A stretch of 64,000 bases of DNA, taken from the NCBI RefSeq assembly GCF_000238255.3, contig NZ_CP011039.1:11001-75000 (forward strand), given 5' to 3'. Source of the stretch: Pseudoalteromonas spongiae UST010723-006. Lineage in GTDB: Bacteria; Pseudomonadota; Gammaproteobacteria; Enterobacterales; Alteromonadaceae. Below are positions 56,195 to 64,000 of this stretch, one piece after another. A model generated the notes under the pieces. The model did not search any database, was not told the origin of the DNA, and saw nothing but the letters and a program-made list of their open reading frames with translations. Position numbers and translations under genes: made by a program. Position 1 is the stretch's first letter; each line of letters opens with the position of its first letter.

Positions 56195-57463
56195 ATGAAA
56201 AAGTTTAAATTATTACCTTTAGCGTTAGCGACCGCAGTTGTACTTTCGGGGTGCAGCGAATCAGACGATCCTGCTGCGTTGGTTAAAGCAGTTAAATTAG
56301 AGTCGCAGCGTGCAAATGGTACTATTATCGAAAGCATCGAATTTACTGGTAACGATATTCGTTTACGTCCGGGACAAACTCATCAACTAGTTGCGATGGG
56401 TACAGATTCTAAAGGTGATGTTCGAGACGTTTCAAAAGAGGTAACGTGGGTTTCATCAAATACTGATGTTGCTACTATCAACTCAAGTGGTTTGGTAACT
56501 GCAGTAAAAACGCTTGAAGATAATCAAGGGTTAGTGACTTTTACAGCAACAACTATCAATGATATTGAAGCAACAACCGAGCTTTCAATTAGCGATAGTA
56601 AAGCAACGGCGTTAGATGTTGTTCTTAAAAACTCTGACAGCAATCAAGTTACTACCTGTGTTGATGCGCAACTCGCTGCGACAATTACATATCAAGATGG
56701 TTATGTAAGTGCTCCAGATACAAATTTATTAACTTGGCAGCTAGCAGGGTCAGCGACAGCTCGTGTTGATACTAACGGTCTACTATCTACTTCAGCAGAA
56801 GACAGTGAAGAGCTGATTATTACCGCAAAGCACACTGATGGTGTAACTGGCAGTGACTCGTTTTCAACATCAATTGCTCAATTAAGCGCGCTTACGATTC
56901 AACATTCAGATAATAATATTGAAAGCCTAGCTATGGAGCTTGCTCAACGTGAGTCACTTAAACCTCAGCTAACCTTATTGAATGGTGATACACATATTAT
57001 TTCAAACAGCGCTATTTGGGCTGCGAGTGATAGTGCTGTTGCTGCAGTTTCAAATGAATCTGAGGTACAAGGCAATATTGTGGCACTAACATCGGGCACG
57101 ACGAATGTGTTTGCTACTTGTGGTGGTCAACAGGCACAAGTTACTGTTGAAGTAACTGGTGATTCAACATTAAATGGCTTAAAGATTAATACCGGTGCCG
57201 AGAGCATTAGTATTAAACAAGGTGCAAAAGTATCTTTGCAGGCATTTGCAGATCTAGCAGACGTATCTGACGACTTTAACGTATCGGAGTTTGCTGGTTG
57301 GTCATTTTCTGGTACCGACTTAGTTACATCACAATTTAAGAAGTTAGGTACTAATGAAGCGTATTTAGAAGTGAGTGCATCAAGCTCGAAAACGGGCTCG
57401 TTTACCTTAATTTCTAGTTATCGTGGTAAATCAGAAACAATTGATATCACAGTTGTTAAATAA
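56195..57463 (+). CDS. Ig-like (BIG_2) domain lipoprotein
   Basis: The 422-residue protein has a lipoprotein signal with lipobox LSGCSES. Domains of bacterial Ig-like type follow: the first (about 50-125) shows RLRPGQTHQLVAMGTDSKGDVRDVSKEVTWVSSNTDVATINSSGLVTA, and at least two more repeats lie up to about 330. They are usually adhesive or scaffold modules. The ATG at 56195 has AAAGGGAA six bases upstream; an earlier TTG is disfavoured. With the barrel protein just upstream, a surface-exposed complex is possible but not shown. Confidence 0.85.
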   Translation: MKKFKLLPLALATAVVLSGCSESDDPAALVKAVKLESQRANGTIIESIEFTGNDIRLRPGQTHQLVAMGTDSKGDVRDVSKEVTWVSSNTDVATINSSGLVTAVKTLEDNQGLVTFTATTINDIEATTELSISDSKATALDVVLKNSDSNQVTTCVDAQLAATITYQDGYVSAPDTNLLTWQLAGSATARVDTNGLLSTSAEDSEELIITAKHTDGVTGSDSFSTSIAQLSALTIQHSDNNIESLAMELAQRESLKPQLTLLNGDTHIISNSAIWAASDSAVAAVSNESEVQGNIVALTSGTTNVFATCGGQQAQVTVEVTGDSTLNGLKINTGAESISIKQGAKVSLQAFADLADVSDDFNVSEFAGWSFSGTDLVTSQFKKLGTNEAYLEVSASSSKTGSFTLISSYRGKSETIDITVVK

Positions 57464-57475
57464 GCTAATCTTTTA

Positions 57476-57546
57476 ATTAACCAGTTCTTTGCTGGTTAAT
57501 CTGAGATTATGTTTTTACGCACTCAAAGTTAATTGAGTGCGTAAAA
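57476..57546. other. Two hairpins between convergent genes
   Basis: ATTAACCAG/CTGGTTAAT (57476-57500) and the 14-bp stem TTTTACGCACTCAA/TTGAGTGCGTAAAA (57513-57546) occupy the gap between the lipoprotein gene and the minus-strand chemoreceptor. Neither is followed by a clean T-run, so they may work as bidirectional 3'-end signals. Confidence 0.5.
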
Positions 57547-57549
57547 TTA

Positions 57550-58791
57550 CTAAAATAAGTCTATTTCACCCACTTCGCTAGGCGCTTCAGCGCTCTCTCG
57601 CCGCAGTTTAGTTCGTGTACTGGTATTCCACTCTTTATCATTAAAATCAAACAGCTCGAGCTTTTCTCGTAAGCTGGTGGCTAAGTTAAGTAAATCATCA
57701 CTGGTAACCGATTGGATTTTAGAGTTTGAAAGTGCATCAGTATTTAATTCTATCATGGCATAAACCGATGATTGTGCATCGTCTGACGCGGATCTTTGTT
57801 GTTTTACCTGTTGCTGTATTTGTTCAGATAACGAGTGAATCTCATTCATGGCGTGATCTATTTGGTCTATTTCTAAGTTTGCCTGCTGCGATAAATTGAC
57901 TGTTTGCTGAGTCTCTTCATGTGCTTTCATCATTAACTGATGTACTAAGTCAGTGCCAGATTGAATGCGACTTACCATGGCACTAACTTCTTTGGTCGAT
58001 TCGCTGGTGCGTGCGGCAAGGTTACGCACTTCATCGGCTACTACTGCAAAACCACGCCCTTGTTCGCCGGCGCGAGCTGCTTCTATGGCGGCATTAAGAG
58101 CAAGTAAATTGGTTTGTTCGGCAATGGAGTTGATAACTTCAATAATCGACGTAATTTGGTCACTGTCTTTTTTTAGTTGTTCAAGTTGTTCGCCGGTTTT
58201 TTCAATCTTAGTTGCTAGCGATGATAGGCTTTGTTGGCTAAGATCTGCATCGGCGCGTGTTTGCTTTACGGAGTCGTTGGCGTTTGTTACCGCTTGGTAA
58301 ATTAAAACCAAATTTTCATCTAATTGGGCGGATACTTCCACCATGGCGGACATTGATTGCCCGAGTGTCTCGCCATGGCTATGCTGCATTGTTGCTTTTT
58401 GCATTATCGAACTGTACGTATCTTTTAGCTCATTTGCCATTGGATATAACCGTGCTGATGATGCATATACCTCAGTAATTAGATGGTCCATTACTTCAAG
58501 CCAGTTATCAATATAGGTGCATTCTTCGGCATAGTCTGTATTGCCGTTATTTTGAAAGCGAAATTTGATGTTTACTTTTGTTGGGTTAGCAACTGCTTGA
58601 GAGAAGGATGTTAGAAAGCTTGCGTCGGCTTTTTTACTTTTTTGGCTGTATCCAAATATACCAATAATAACCAGCGACATAATACTTTGCAGTACTAAGT
58701 ATAGGGTAGAGGCTTCAGCTAAAAACAGGATTAATAGCGAGCACAGTGCAAAAATTATTATGCTTGGAAAGAGTAGTTTATGTATTTGCAT
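57550..58791 (-). CDS. Methyl-accepting chemotaxis protein lacking a periplasmic sensor domain
   Basis: Two membrane helices lie close together at the N terminus (about 7-25 and 30-48), with almost no periplasmic loop. A cytoplasmic region of unknown kind (about 50-130) precedes the signalling coiled coil, whose tip reads [51 protein letters not shown]. No HAMP or PAS motif is evident. The signal is probably membrane- or cytoplasm-derived. It sits alone between a lipoprotein gene and rho. Confidence 0.9.
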   Translation of the reverse strand: MQIHKLLFPSIIIFALCSLLILFLAEASTLYLVLQSIMSLVIIGIFGYSQKSKKADASFLTSFSQAVANPTKVNIKFRFQNNGNTDYAEECTYIDNWLEVMDHLITEVYASSARLYPMANELKDTYSSIMQKATMQHSHGETLGQSMSAMVEVSAQLDENLVLIYQAVTNANDSVKQTRADADLSQQSLSSLATKIEKTGEQLEQLKKDSDQITSIIEVINSIAEQTNLLALNAAIEAARAGEQGRGFAVVADEVRNLAARTSESTKEVSAMVSRIQSGTDLVHQLMMKAHEETQQTVNLSQQANLEIDQIDHAMNEIHSLSEQIQQQVKQQRSASDDAQSSVYAMIELNTDALSNSKIQSVTSDDLLNLATSLREKLELFDFNDKEWNTSTRTKLRRESAEAPSEVGEIDLF

Positions 58792-58850
58792 AAATCTGAA
58801 ATTTAACTCTAAGTGTATAATAGTTATAGAACAGATTTTGTATTGGGCAA

Positions 58851-58882
58851 ATAAAAACGCCAGCTAAGTGCTGGCGTTTTTT
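58851..58882 (-). terminator. Rho-independent terminator of rho
   Basis: The perfect 12-bp stem AAAAACGCCAGC/GCTGGCGTTTTT with loop TAAGT has T-runs on both strands and lies just beyond the rho stop. Confidence 0.92.
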
Positions 58883-58896
58883 AAATTATGATGCAA

Positions 58897-60156
58897 TTAC
58901 TTTCGTTTCATTGAATCGAAGAATTCGTCATTGGTCTTACACATAGCAAGTTTATCAATTAAGAATTCCATTGCGTCGATCTCTGACATTTCGTGTACGA
59001 TCTTACGGAGAATCCACATCTTCTGAAGTTCGTCAGCTTTGGTAAGTAGTTCTTCACGACGTGTACCTGAGCGGTTGAAGTCGATTGCTGGGAATACACG
59101 TTTTTCCGCTATCTTACGGTTAAGGTGTAATTCCATATTACCAGTACCTTTAAACTCTTCGTAGATAACTTCATCCATCTTAGAGCCAGTATCGATAAGC
59201 GCTGTAGCAATAATCGTTAAGCTACCGCCTTGTTCAACGTTGCGCGCTGCACCGAAGAAACGCTTAGGCTTATGTAGTGCATTGGCATCAACACCACCAG
59301 TAAGTACTTTACCTGATGAAGGGATTACGGTGTTGTAGGCACGTGCTAAACGCGTAATTGAATCAAGTAGAATAACTACGTCTTTTTTGTGCTCTACTAA
59401 GCGTTTCGCTTTTTCAATTACCATTTCGGCAACTTGTACGTGACGGCTTGCTGGTTCGTCGAACGTTGAAGCAACTACTTCACCTTTTACAAGGCGTTGC
59501 ATTTCGGTAACTTCTTCAGGACGCTCATCGATAAGTAAAACGATAAGCTCACACTCAGGGTGGTTTGAGCTAATAGACTGTGCAATGTTTTGTAGCAACA
59601 TTGTTTTACCCGCTTTTGGCGGAGCTACTAATAGACCACGTTGTCCTTTACCAATTGGCGCTGCTAAATCGATTACACGGGTTGTGATATCTTCAGTACT
59701 ACCATTACCACGTTCCATACGTAAACGGTCGTTTGCGTGAAGTGGTGTTAAGTTTTCGAAAAGGATCTTAGTACGAGAGTTTTCTGGCTTGTCGAAGTTT
59801 ACTTCATTAACTTTAAGTAGTGCGAAATAACGTTCGCCATCTTTTGGCGGACGAATTAATCCATTAATTGTGTCACCAGTACGTAAACTAAAGCGTCTGA
59901 TTTGGCTAGGCGATACATAGATATCATCTGGCCCAGCTAAATAAGAGGCTTCGAAAGAACGAAGGAAGCCAAATCCATCTTGAAGTATTTCTAATACGCC
60001 ACCGCCATAGATGTTTTCGCCGCTCTTTGCGTGAGCTTTTAAAATGGCAAAAATAATGTCTTGTTTTCTTAAGCGGCCTACATTTTCAAGTCCCATGGAC
60101 TCAGCTAGTTTTACAAGTTCGTTAATCGACTTATTTTTAAGTTCGCGTAAATGCAT
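58897..60156 (-). CDS. rho: Transcription termination factor Rho
   Basis: Rho is the hexameric RNA helicase that terminates transcription. The N-terminal part ([25 protein letters not shown]) and cold-shock-like RNA domain ([38 protein letters not shown]) precede the ATPase with Walker [12 protein letters not shown], Walker [17 protein letters not shown] and the Q- and R-loop regions. The 419-residue length equals E. coli Rho. It lies 173 bases downstream of trxA; this gap may include the leader used for autoregulation. Confidence 0.98.
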   Translation of the reverse strand: MHLRELKNKSINELVKLAESMGLENVGRLRKQDIIFAILKAHAKSGENIYGGGVLEILQDGFGFLRSFEASYLAGPDDIYVSPSQIRRFSLRTGDTINGLIRPPKDGERYFALLKVNEVNFDKPENSRTKILFENLTPLHANDRLRMERGNGSTEDITTRVIDLAAPIGKGQRGLLVAPPKAGKTMLLQNIAQSISSNHPECELIVLLIDERPEEVTEMQRLVKGEVVASTFDEPASRHVQVAEMVIEKAKRLVEHKKDVVILLDSITRLARAYNTVIPSSGKVLTGGVDANALHKPKRFFGAARNVEQGGSLTIIATALIDTGSKMDEVIYEEFKGTGNMELHLNRKIAEKRVFPAIDFNRSGTRREELLTKADELQKMWILRKIVHEMSEIDAMEFLIDKLAMCKTNDEFFDSMKRK

Positions 60157-60300
60157 ATTGGTGGGTTCTTTAATATTTTATTCTCAAGGTTTTTGAGTGG
60201 AAGTAATAATGAATAATTACTTAGGATAAATATGATGTAGAAAATAGCAGCTCTTGTTAAAAGCGTCCAGTCTTTATAAAAAATAATCAGTGCAAAAATG

Positions 60301-60328
60301 AAAAAAGGCTGGTTAAACCAGCCTTTTT
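60301..60328 (-). terminator. Terminator of trxA
   Basis: The stem AAAAAGGCTGG/CCAGCCTTTTT (11 bp; loop TTAAA) lies directly at the 3' end of trxA, with a T-run on the minus strand. Confidence 0.88.
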
Positions 60329-60329
60329 C

Positions 60330-60656
60330 TTATGCGTTCTCTTCTAAAAACTCAACTAGTTGAGTTTTAGATAGTGCACCAACTTTAGTTGCAGCAACTT
60401 GACCGTCTTTGAACAGTAGTAATGTAGGAATACCACGAATACCAAACTTTGGCGGCGTGCCAGAGTTTTGGTCAATGTTTAATTTACCGATCGTTACACG
60501 ACCAGCAAATTCTTCTGCTACTTCATCAAGAATTGGCGCGATCATTTTACAAGGACCACACCACTCAGCCCAAAAATCAACTAGTACAGGGCCGCTAGCA
60601 TTAACTACATCAGACTCAAAGCTATCGTCTGTTAGTTGGATAATTTTATCGCTCAT
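60330..60656 (-). CDS. trxA: Thioredoxin TrxA
   Basis: This is the cytoplasmic thioredoxin; the active-site WCGPCK places the redox cysteines at C33 and C36. The length of 108 is standard. Conserved [10 protein letters not shown] with the cis-proline is present. It lies upstream of rho and divergent from rhlB by 91 bases, the same arrangement as in E. coli (rhlB-trxA-rho). Confidence 0.98.
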   Translation of the reverse strand: MSDKIIQLTDDSFESDVVNASGPVLVDFWAEWCGPCKMIAPILDEVAEEFAGRVTIGKLNIDQNSGTPPKFGIRGIPTLLLFKDGQVAATKVGALSKTQLVEFLEENA

Positions 60657-60747
60657 TGGGTTCTCCGATAATTTTCGCGAATTTATTTATAGCGTATTTA
60701 AACACTATTGTTTCTTATTGCAAGTTTAAGCGTTATGCTTATTCGCT

Positions 60748-62004
60748 ATGAATAAGACACATTTAACCGAAACAAAGTTTGCCGACTTTGATATTGCGCC
60801 GGAAGTGGTTGCCGGACTTACTCGCAAAGGCTTTGAACTTTGTACGCCAATTCAGGCAAAAAGTTTACCTTATGCACTACAAAAACGAGATATTGCAGGG
60901 CAAGCTCAAACTGGTACAGGTAAAACCATTGCGTTTTTAGCTGCGACTTGTCACCACTTATTGGTCAATAGTAAAGGGGCAAGTAAACACCCAAGAGCGC
61001 TTATTATGGCGCCTACTCGGGAGTTAGCGTTACAGATTTATAACGATGCAAAAATATTTGCACCCGACTGTAAACTTAACCTTGGCATTGTATATGGTGG
61101 CGAGGAATATGAAAAACAACAGGCACAGTTAGAAAAAGGTGTAGATATTTTAATTGGCACAACAGGCCGATTGATCGATCTATATAAGCAGGGCAATTAC
61201 AGCCTAAACGATATCGAAGTTGTAGTACTTGATGAAGCTGACCGTATGTTCGATCTTGGCTTTATTAAAGATATTCGCTATTTACTGCGCCGCATGCCTG
61301 AAGCGACAGAGCGTTTAAATTTACTGTTCTCGGCTACACTTTCATACCGCGTACAAGAATTAGCGTTTGAGCATATGACCAATCCGATTCATGTGCAGGT
61401 TGAGCCTGAGCAAAAAACTAATCAGCGCATTCAAGAAGAGCTTTTCCACACATCTCAAGACGATAAAATTCCACTTCTTCTTACATTAATAGAAGAAGAG
61501 TGGCCGGATAAAGCAATTGTATTTGCTAATACAAAACATATGTGTGAAAACGTATATCAGTGGATGAAAGCAGACGGGCACCGTGTAGGTTTACTTACGG
61601 GCGACGTTAATCAGAAAAAACGTATTTCAATTTTAAAGCAGTTTACTGATGGTCATTTAGACTTTTTAGTTGCGACCGATGTTGCCGCACGTGGATTACA
61701 CATTGATGCAGTAAGTCATGTGTTTAACTTTGACTTACCTGATGATTGTGAAGATTATGTTCACCGCATCGGTCGAACTGGTCGTGCAGGTGCTTATGGT
61801 CATGCCATTAGCTTTGCTTGTGAGCAATATGCATACAACCTTCAGCCAATTGAAGAGTATATTGACCATGCGATCCCATTGTCACATTATGATAAAACAG
61901 CATTGTTAGACGACATTCCTAAGCCGCGTTATAACCGTGCAAAGCGTCCAAATCAAAATAACCGACGCTCAAATAAACCAGCTCAAAGAAGAGCTCATAG
62001 TTAG
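60748..62004 (+). CDS. rhlB: DEAD-box ATP-dependent RNA helicase RhlB
   Basis: RhlB unwinds RNA and is a partner of RNase E in the degradosome. The Q motif FELCTPIQ, Walker [23 protein letters not shown] box [17 protein letters not shown], and the C-terminal [18 protein letters not shown] and [10 protein letters not shown] are all seen. The basic tail ([16 protein letters not shown]) fits RhlB. The length of 418 is usual. It is followed by gppA after 18 bases, as in E. coli. Confidence 0.95.
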   Translation: MNKTHLTETKFADFDIAPEVVAGLTRKGFELCTPIQAKSLPYALQKRDIAGQAQTGTGKTIAFLAATCHHLLVNSKGASKHPRALIMAPTRELALQIYNDAKIFAPDCKLNLGIVYGGEEYEKQQAQLEKGVDILIGTTGRLIDLYKQGNYSLNDIEVVVLDEADRMFDLGFIKDIRYLLRRMPEATERLNLLFSATLSYRVQELAFEHMTNPIHVQVEPEQKTNQRIQEELFHTSQDDKIPLLLTLIEEEWPDKAIVFANTKHMCENVYQWMKADGHRVGLLTGDVNQKKRISILKQFTDGHLDFLVATDVAARGLHIDAVSHVFNFDLPDDCEDYVHRIGRTGRAGAYGHAISFACEQYAYNLQPIEEYIDHAIPLSHYDKTALLDDIPKPRYNRAKRPNQNNRRSNKPAQRRAHS

Positions 62005-62022
62005 TAGTTTTTTGAGGTATCA

Positions 62023-63525
62023 ATGCTAACCGTTGATAAAGCAAATGATCAGAACTGTTATGCCGTTATAGATTTAGGCTCTAACAGTTTTCATATGTTA
62101 ATAGCCAAAGCCGTAGCAGGCGACTTGCAAACAATTGGACGTGTTAAACGAAAGGTAAGATTAGCGGCAGGGCTGGATGAAAATAGCCAGTTAAGCATTG
62201 AAGCCATGCAAAGAGGGTGGGAATGTCTTTCCCTTTTTGCTGAGCGACTTCAAGATATTCCGAAAGATAATATTACGATTGTTGCTACAGCTACATTACG
62301 CTTAGCGGCAAATGCACAGCAATTTGTCGAAAAAGCAGAGCTAATTCTCGGTCATCCAATTCGCGTAATCAGTGGTGAAGAAGAAGCAAAAACAATCTAT
62401 AAAGGGGTGGCGCACACTTCATCAACACTCGGTAAACAACTGGTTATTGATATCGGTGGTGCCAGTACAGAAGTGGTGATTGGCGATGGCTTTGATCCTC
62501 TTTTATATAAAAGCCTAAATATGGGTTGTGTAACCTATCTTGAAAAGTACTTTGAAAATGGCTTGTTAACGCATGATAATTTTGAAGCCGCAACAAATGC
62601 AGCAAAAGAAGTTATTGCGCCTGTAGTGGCTGAGTATAAACAACTTGGTTGGTTAAGTGTGTCGGGGGCATCCGGTACGGTTCAAGCTATTCAGGAAATC
62701 ATGATTGCACAAAGGCAAGATGATTTACTGACGCTTGATAAACTGAATGCCATTAAACACCAAGCTGTTTTATACAAATCGATTGATAAACTCGACCTTC
62801 CTGGATTAATGCAAGAACGAAAACTTGTATTTGCATCGGGTCTTTCAATTTTAATCGCATTATTTGAAAGTTTAGATATTGAAGTAATGGGGCTTGCTGG
62901 TGGTGCATTAAGGGAGGGAGTCTTGTACTCCATGATCCCGGAGCTACATAATAGCGATATTAGAGAGCGCACAGTTCAAAGCTTTATCAGCCGTTATCAT
63001 ATTGATGCAACACAATCACAACGTGTCGCGGACGTCGCACTTTTATTCGCAAAGCAAGTAAAAGATGATTGGCAGTTGAATGATGAAGACTTATCGATTC
63101 TGGACGCTGCTGCGAAGTTACATGAAACAGGCTTATTAATTGGTTATAAAAAGTATGGTCAACATGGCGCATACATAATGACGAATACTGATATGCCAGG
63201 TTTTACCAAGGCACAGAAAAACCGTGTTGTTTTTTTAGTTAAGTATCACAAAGAAGATATCGACAAGTTAAACTTTGAGTCATTAGGCTGCTTTTCGGAT
63301 GTGACATCTAAGTTGCTCCACATATTACGTCTATCCGTTATATTAAGTATGCGTCGAAAAGACGACGTACTACCTGAATTAAAGTTAGTTACATCAAATA
63401 ATGATCTATCAATTGTTATTCCACATATATGGTTTAGCCAGCACCCGCTAATGCAAGCAGAACTCGAAGCCGAGTGCGAGTATGCACGTAAAGGCGGTCA
63501 AACTTTACACATAGCGGTTAACTAA
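62023..63525 (+). CDS. gppA: Guanosine-5'-triphosphate,3'-diphosphate pyrophosphatase GppA (Ppx/GppA family)
   Basis: The 500-residue protein has the Ppx/GppA ASKHA fold: AVIDLGSNSFHMLIA, IVATATLRLAAN, VISGEEEAKTIYKGVAHT, VIDIGGASTEVVIGDG and the VMGLAGGALREGVLYSM segment. A C-terminal HD-like helical region with LHETGLLIGYKKYGQHGAYI follows. GppA converts pppGpp to ppGpp; paralogous Ppx hydrolyses polyphosphate. Position after rhlB favours GppA. It lies upstream of an rRNA operon leader. Confidence 0.93.
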   Translation: MLTVDKANDQNCYAVIDLGSNSFHMLIAKAVAGDLQTIGRVKRKVRLAAGLDENSQLSIEAMQRGWECLSLFAERLQDIPKDNITIVATATLRLAANAQQFVEKAELILGHPIRVISGEEEAKTIYKGVAHTSSTLGKQLVIDIGGASTEVVIGDGFDPLLYKSLNMGCVTYLEKYFENGLLTHDNFEAATNAAKEVIAPVVAEYKQLGWLSVSGASGTVQAIQEIMIAQRQDDLLTLDKLNAIKHQAVLYKSIDKLDLPGLMQERKLVFASGLSILIALFESLDIEVMGLAGGALREGVLYSMIPELHNSDIRERTVQSFISRYHIDATQSQRVADVALLFAKQVKDDWQLNDEDLSILDAAAKLHETGLLIGYKKYGQHGAYIMTNTDMPGFTKAQKNRVVFLVKYHKEDIDKLNFESLGCFSDVTSKLLHILRLSVILSMRRKDDVLPELKLVTSNNDLSIVIPHIWFSQHPLMQAELEAECEYARKGGQTLHIAVN

Positions 63526-63620
63526 AGCGTAAAAATATGGCGTTTTTGTTAATAAAACGCCACTTTTGTTCGCTAAATGAGCTAACGCACCAAATTTGCA
63601 AACTTTCTTTAAAAAAGGGG

Positions 63621-63648
63621 TTGCGCTCAAATCAAATCTCTCTATAAT
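63621..63648 (+). promoter_or_regulatory. rrn promoter P1, copy 2
   Basis: TTGCGC and TATAAT with a 16-base spacer, identical to P1 of copy 1. Confidence 0.85.
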
Positions 63649-63766
63649 GCGCCTCCACCAACACGGGGAACGACGCAGCATAGCAGCGAATCACGAGTTA
63701 GTTGAGTCAAGTAAAACTGAGTTTTGAACGTTTTCAGAATAAAAAGAAAATAATCAAAATTAAGTG

Positions 63767-63794
63767 TTGACAAAAAATTAGGAAAGCGTAACAT
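63767..63794 (+). promoter_or_regulatory. rrn promoter P2, copy 2
   Basis: TTGACA and TAACAT with a 16-base spacer; differs from copy 1 by one spacer base (C to T). Confidence 0.8.
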
Positions 63795-64000
63795 ACGCAG
63801 CCCTAACAGCGACGAAGCGTCGCGGTAAACACAAGGTTGTTTGCACTGTTCTTTAAAAATTTAAGCAATCATCTGTGTGGGCACTCGTACAGATTAAGTT
63901 CTAACATACGCTTTTAAAGCGTAACAAAATTTAGACTTAATTAAACTGAGTGACCAACGGAAATAAACTTTGTTTATTTCAGCACAGTCAATTCGATATC

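Larger units (their letters stand above)
63604..64000 (+). promoter_or_regulatory. rRNA operon leader, copy 2 (continues beyond the window)
   Basis: This matches 23430-23817 almost base for base. Differences are a handful of substitutions and a swapped hairpin: here GAAATAAAC/GTTTATTTC around TTT at 63960-63980, in place of the shorter GAAA-loop hairpin in copy 1. The boxA TGTTCTTTA is at 63847-63855. It leads into a second rRNA operon, which would begin just past the right edge. Confidence 0.9.

Overview
The window looks like a stretch of a gammaproteobacterial chromosome from the order Alteromonadales, most likely Pseudoalteromonas or a close relative. Three things point there: the 16S rRNA signature regions, a 440-residue prolidase of the Alteromonas OPAA type with all five metal ligands at the expected positions, and gene order. 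Several blocks keep the order known from Escherichia coli: fadBA-pepQ-yigZ-trkH; trkA-rsmB-fmt-def-dprA-smg-yrdD-tsaC-aroE-yrdB-yrdA-rrn; hemCDXY-cyaY-lptM-dapF-DUF484-xerC-yigB-uvrD; and rho-trxA-rhlB-gppA. This is mostly conserved core genome with a few lineage-specific insertions. No tRNA gene, CRISPR array, transposase or prophage was seen.

Layout. 1-8575: fatty-acid beta-oxidation (fadBA, with a likely FadR operator), the lytic transglycosylase slt, pepQ, yigZ and the potassium channel gene trkH. 8576-10160: a spacer holding diverged internal repeats, then an exported protein of unknown function. 10325-19461: trkA and the rsmB-fmt-def block (minus strand), facing a LysM protein, dprA, smg, yrdD, tsaC and hemF. 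19533-23296: a chemoreceptor with a c-type heme motif, a truncated hemoglobin, aroE, yrdB and yrdA; yrdB and yrdA overlap tail to tail inside a perfect palindrome. 23430-28844: a complete rRNA operon (16S-23S-5S) with tandem promoters, boxA elements and processing stems but no spacer tRNA.

28897-36414: a heptanucleotide tandem repeat, a CheW protein carrying an inserted zinc-binding CZB domain, an exported pyroglutamyl-peptidase homologue whose catalytic Cys appears to be Ser, and the tight minus-strand unit uvrD-tmcA-substrate-binding protein behind a perfect LexA box. 36418-37260: two related small genes, one of them broken, inserted between uvrD and yigB. 37385-41876: yigB-xerC-DUF484-dapF-lysA-lptM, with overlapping or nearly touching genes; lptM is only 55 codons. 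42028-47821: cyaY, an esterase, a DUF2914 protein, hemC, an in-frame hemD-hemX fusion and hemY. 47821-47982: a 162-bp MITE-like element with 19-bp terminal inverted repeats that starts on the last base of the hemY stop codon.

48143-57463: adenosine deaminase; an AT-rich two-gene unit (small Cys-rich exported protein plus membrane-anchored ankyrin protein) that is the best candidate here for an undescribed system; a WYL regulator; fre and ubiD; an outer-membrane barrel followed by an Ig-like lipoprotein. 57550-63525: a second chemoreceptor, rho, trxA, rhlB and gppA. The window ends inside the leader of a second rRNA operon, a near-copy of the first, in the same orientation and about 40.2 kb away.

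Common themes are heme (hemF, hemC, hemDX, hemY, a heme-motif chemoreceptor, a truncated hemoglobin), translation and rRNA (two rrn operons, rsmB, fmt, def, tsaC, tmcA), peptidoglycan and lysine (slt, dapF, lysA) and chemotaxis (two receptors, one CheW-CZB). All functions are read from sequence and family knowledge; no search was run.
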